Below, piece after piece: positions 5,117 to 8,172 of a DNA stretch of 8,172 nucleotides. The stretch comes from Elusimicrobiota bacterium (lineage in GTDB: Bacteria > CG03 > SLGR01 > JAGXOG01), in assembly GCA_027858455.1 (NCBI GenBank), contig JAQICQ010000179.1, positions 1-8,172 on the forward strand, written 5' to 3'. Both the position numbers and the translations under genes were made by a program. Under the pieces are notes generated by a model. The model was not told where the DNA came from and searched no databases. It saw nothing but the letters and a program-made list of their open reading frames with translations. Each line of letters opens with the position of its first letter. Position 1 is the stretch's first letter.

Positions 5117-8107
5117 TTATTTGGTTAAACTTTTGAAATATTCCCTGATAAGCTTGCGGTATCTTTCGGGATATTTTTCTTTTAGCTCTTTTAAAATCTT
5201 TTCTCTGATTTCTTCGCCGCCCCGCGCTTCGGCGGCGCCGGGTATCTCAACATACCCTTCCTTAAATCCCCTGCGCCCTGCCTGTCCCCCGGAAGGCCTT
5301 TTATGAAGACCGCTTTGTCCGGAGCTTAAACTCTTCGGCATAGACTGCATCTGTTTTGAAAAATCCTCCATCTTATTTTCAGACATTGAAAGATAGGCAA
5401 GCGCCCGTCGTCCGGAACCAACCGCATCCAGAGGCATATAGCCGGTAAGCTCTTGCGAGGCTTTCCCCATATAAACAACTGCAAAACTTATATTTTCAAG
5501 TATCTCAGGATCAAAAACCGCGCTCATATGACTTAAAGTATCTAATCCGTTTCTTATGTTTTCCGTTTCGGATTTAAGAGTCTGCTGTCTTTGAGATAAA
5601 CTCTTTAGCTCCTTTTTTTTATCTGCATCTATAATGTCTGCCGGGTCGGGACGCTCCTTAAGTTCTTTTAAAAATTCTTCTGTTTTTTTTCTTTTAAATT
5701 TATCCTTAGAATTTTCCATATAGTTTTTAAGAATACCCGGAGTTTGAAAGAGCCGCCCTTTACTGAATTCACTGTCCGCTTCACTCGACCTGAATCCCGC
5801 TGTGCTTTTAAATTCTCGGTATTTTTTCTTGAGCATTTCAAACCTTTTTTTATCCCACTCGGCTTTTTTTGCAATTTGATAATCTTTAAGAATATCGGTA
5901 TCTTCTATTATTTCGCCCTGTTTTTGGATAATCTCTTTTAATTTATTGGTTAAATCCCGGGTTCTTTCAGCTAACATATCTTTCCTTGAACCGTAAGACT
6001 CTCCGGCTGCTTTTTGAATCTGCCCGGCCATTGCTTCAAGGGACTCTGACAGCTCTTTAAGTATTTCCCGGGCCCGGTTGTAATCTTTAGCCTTTAAGGC
6101 CTCGCTGAGCTCTTTAAGGCTGTTTTGTGAGGCGTTAAAATCAATATCCTGCATGCTTTCTTTATTTATGAACTCGTCCGGAAGCTGATGGGGCATATCT
6201 TTTATAGCCTTCCGCATTTCATTCATAAGTTCGGCAAGTTTCCGGATTTTATCCATTATATCTTCGGGGGCCGCCTCTCCCCCGGCGAGCATATCGGACA
6301 GCTCCCGGGCTGAATTCATTGTGTCTTCGGCGGAAGAAGAAATGTCGCTCATATTTTCTCTTTTTGATATATCTTCGGTAAGTTTTGCCGCTTTTTCAAG
6401 TTCGCTCTCTATATTCTCAGAAGTTTCTAAAGAGGTATCTTTATTTTCAGCTGACATTGACTCTTTTAAAGACTGCATTTTATATTTTAGAATATTTTTC
6501 AAGATATCTTCTATGCCCTTAAACTCCCGGCGGGTAGATTCTTCTGTAAAGGAATCTTTTTCCATCTCTTTAGAAATAGAGGCTGCTTTTTCTATCATAT
6601 CTTTAAGAGTATCCTCAAGTTCTTTACTCTCCCTGCCGGCAGAGGGATAATCTTCATTTTTAAGCTTTGAAGTCATATCATAACTTTTTTCTACCATATC
6701 CAGAAGTTTGTTTTGATAGTCACTCATATCTTTAAGGATTTTTTTATGCCTTTCCCTGAAACCCTCTATCTCTATCCGGCGCCGCCGCGACAGCCCTATA
6801 CCCGGTCCGTATAAAGTATTTGAATCGGACGCTGTAAGCTGATAGGTTATAATGCTTCCGGGCACGACATTAGTTTTAGCAAGATCCCATATATAAGAAA
6901 AATTATTTTCTTTTACGGGCGCTTCAAATTCTTTTAACGACACCTCCATGCTTTTGCCCCCTACATCTATATAATAGCTTATCTTTATGGATTTTATCCC
7001 CAGATTGTCTCTCGCGCGGCCGGCTATCTCGATTTTAGCGTCAGGAGAAGCTTTAATGTCCTTGTCGGGATAAACTAAAGTGATTTCAGGAGGTGAATCT
7101 TTTAACGCTTCTATCCTATAGAGAGGCAGATTGTTATTTACCACAGAAATTTGCTCCGAACTTTGCTCCGAGATTTTTCCTGCTAAAAATATCTTATATT
7201 GACCGCTCTCATTAACAAGTATTGAAGTTTTATATTTTCGGTTAGATTTCTTTTCCATCTGCCTGCTCTTGCCGTTTATTCTAACAGTTGCATCTTTTAA
7301 AGGTTTGTCGGCCGTTACCGTTAAATCAGCTGCAGTTCCCCGATACGCCCTTATATTTCCCCCTGAAACTGTCTCGGCGGCCAACCGGGTATATTCCGGA
7401 TAATAATAGGTGAGTGAAATATCAGTGAGCTCAGGCGGCAATAAAATCCTGACATAATATCTGTCGGTCTTATATCCTTCAGCCGTCTTTATCCGGTAAT
7501 TTGCGTCTTCTTTTAAATCATATACGGTATAAGAATAATTTTCCGGGTAATTTTCTGGGGAAATTTCAGTCATTTGCCGAACAAAAGTTTCCTCCAAACG
7601 CTCAATATAAAGCTCCGGGCGGGTCATATTCGTTTTGACCTTTATATTAATATCTTTCCCTGCGGGTGATATAATATTTCCGGGAAAGACCTCCATATAG
7701 TTGTCCCTGTCTAAGAAAAAGCTTGCTTTCATAAGATTTAAACTCTCCCTGTAAAATCCGGATTTCACGAATCCTAAATAAGAGGCAGAAAGGATACATA
7801 TAAGCACGACCGCCCGTAACCCGGCGCTTTTAAGGGAAAGAGTTCTCCCCGGGATATTCTCTATTTTTTTTACCGTCTCGGAAAGCAGCCTGTCTATGAT
7901 AATTTTTGCCACAGGAGAGGTGTACCGGCCGCGCTTCTTAAAAAGAGAAACGGTATTTACCGGACTGTCTTTTATATCACCATAACTTTTAGAAATTTTT
8001 TGCGATATTGTCTTTAAAGAAAGAACCCCTAATTTATTGTAAGCTATAATATCAAGCGCTAATTTTAAAAAAGCGCCCGCCAAAGCAAAAATAACAATAT
8101 AATCCAC
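5117..8107 (-). CDS. DUF4175-like large membrane protein with long coiled coil; 5' end uncertain
   Basis: 996 residues from an apparent GTG. Membrane segments lie at about 3-22 and 94-114. A beta-rich region follows (about 140-330), with YYYPEYT (234-240) and the RAYRGT/ADKPL elements typical of DUF4175 proteins. An Ig-like domain comes next (about 338-448): DSPPEITLVYP, ARDNLGIKSIKISYYI, PGSIITYQLTASD. Residues about 450-860 are highly charged, Lys/Glu/Met-rich predicted coiled coil. A Ser/Gly/Lys linker (925-950) precedes the C-terminal VEIPGA..EEIREKILKELKEKYPERYRKLIREYF tail (953-991), also characteristic of the family. The bulk is predicted extracytoplasmic. The family often lies near MoxR/BatA-type genes; none is seen here. 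Function is unknown. The first membrane segment looks like the second of the usual N-terminal hairpin. The GTG has no ribosome site and an in-frame TAA lies 18 bases upstream, so roughly the first 30-50 residues may be missing through a frameshift, rearrangement or assembly error. Confidence 0.8.
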   Translation of the reverse strand: MDYIVIFALAGAFLKLALDIIAYNKLGVLSLKTISQKISKSYGDIKDSPVNTVSLFKKRGRYTSPVAKIIIDRLLSETVKKIENIPGRTLSLKSAGLRAVVLICILSASYLGFVKSGFYRESLNLMKASFFLDRDNYMEVFPGNIISPAGKDINIKVKTNMTRPELYIERLEETFVRQMTEISPENYPENYSYTVYDLKEDANYRIKTAEGYKTDRYYVRILLPPELTDISLTYYYPEYTRLAAETVSGGNIRAYRGTAADLTVTADKPLKDATVRINGKSRQMEKKSNRKYKTSILVNESGQYKIFLAGKISEQSSEQISVVNNNLPLYRIEALKDSPPEITLVYPDKDIKASPDAKIEIAGRARDNLGIKSIKISYYIDVGGKSMEVSLKEFEAPVKENNFSYIWDLAKTNVVPGSIITYQLTASDSNTLYGPGIGLSRRRRIEIEGFRERHKKILKDMSDYQNKLLDMVEKSYDMTSKLKNEDYPSAGRESKELEDTLKDMIEKAASISKEMEKDSFTEESTRREFKGIEDILKNILKYKMQSLKESMSAENKDTSLETSENIESELEKAAKLTEDISKRENMSDISSSAEDTMNSARELSDMLAGGEAAPEDIMDKIRKLAELMNEMRKAIKDMPHQLPDEFINKESMQDIDFNASQNSLKELSEALKAKDYNRAREILKELSESLEAMAGQIQKAAGESYGSRKDMLAERTRDLTNKLKEIIQKQGEIIEDTDILKDYQIAKKAEWDKKRFEMLKKKYREFKSTAGFRSSEADSEFSKGRLFQTPGILKNYMENSKDKFKRKKTEEFLKELKERPDPADIIDADKKKELKSLSQRQQTLKSETENIRNGLDTLSHMSAVFDPEILENISFAVVYMGKASQELTGYMPLDAVGSGRRALAYLSMSENKMEDFSKQMQSMPKSLSSGQSGLHKRPSGGQAGRRGFKEGYVEIPGAAEARGGEEIREKILKELKEKYPERYRKLIREYFKSLTK

Positions 8108-8172
8108 GGATAAAGACTTAGTTGGTTAGTCAGGGAAGTAGGCCCGCAGACACGCGCAGGGCGCCCGAAAAC
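8108..8172. other. GC-rich end segment, unassigned
   Basis: The last 42 bases (8131-8172) contain 29 G or C, far above the surrounding AT-rich coding sequence. It includes GGGCGCCC and CCGCAGACACGCGCAGGG, which can form short GC stems. I do not recognise an RNA gene, coding frame or ribosome site here. It abuts the suspect start of the DUF4175-like gene and could be a rearrangement or contig-end artefact. Confidence 0.4.

Noticed and set aside
6321..6650. 109-residue plus-strand frame rich in Ser and Phe
   Set aside because: It is the antisense of the Lys/Glu-rich coiled coil of the DUF4175-like gene, a common shadow of that composition.
8108..8172. End of a structured RNA gene (tmRNA, RNase P RNA, SRP RNA or rRNA)
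   Set aside because: Short GC stems are possible, but I recognise none of the conserved motifs of these RNAs.

Overview
The window is AT-rich by eye and every supported gene lies on the minus strand, so the genes are read from high to low coordinate. Strong AGGAGG/GGAGG-type ribosome sites, two lipoproteins with Gly after the lipobox Cys, a flavodiiron protein and a DUF4175-like membrane protein together suggest an anaerobic or microaerophilic Gram-negative bacterium. Deltaproteobacterial lineages or candidate phyla such as Omnitrophota/Elusimicrobiota are possible. The lineage is inference only; no rRNA or marker gene is present.

Layout in transcription order (right to left). 8107-5117 is a ~1000-residue DUF4175-like protein: two membrane segments, beta-rich domains, a very long charged coiled coil and a conserved C-terminal tail. 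Its apparent GTG start has no ribosome site and is followed outward by 65 bases of conspicuously GC-rich sequence that I cannot assign. 4936-3947 and 3807-2428 are tandem paralogous genes for secreted, lipid-anchored ankyrin-repeat proteins with 9 and 13 repeats. They share the signal peptide, an N-terminal module, the leader around the ribosome site and a short tail past the stop. The second copy is interrupted by an in-frame TAG at 2791-2793 inside its tenth repeat, and the frame continues intact for three and a half more repeats.

2427-2017 is an intergenic region with a perfect 14-bp palindrome, a small hairpin and a possible promoter. It leads into a tight two-gene unit (2016-427): a DRE-TIM metallolyase (HMG-CoA lyase / 4-hydroxy-2-oxovalerate aldolase-like) and, three bases later, a KDPG/KDPGal-type class I aldolase. 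Both belong to families that handle 2-oxo acids, usually releasing or using pyruvate, so the pair probably forms a small carbon-metabolism module of unknown substrate. 351-1 is the N-terminal third of a flavodiiron protein, an oxygen or NO reductase, cut by the window edge.

The points most worth a second look are the nonsense-interrupted but otherwise intact ankyrin lipoprotein beside its intact paralog, the uncharacterised two-aldolase operon with a GntR-like palindrome upstream, and the suspect 5' end of the DUF4175-like gene.
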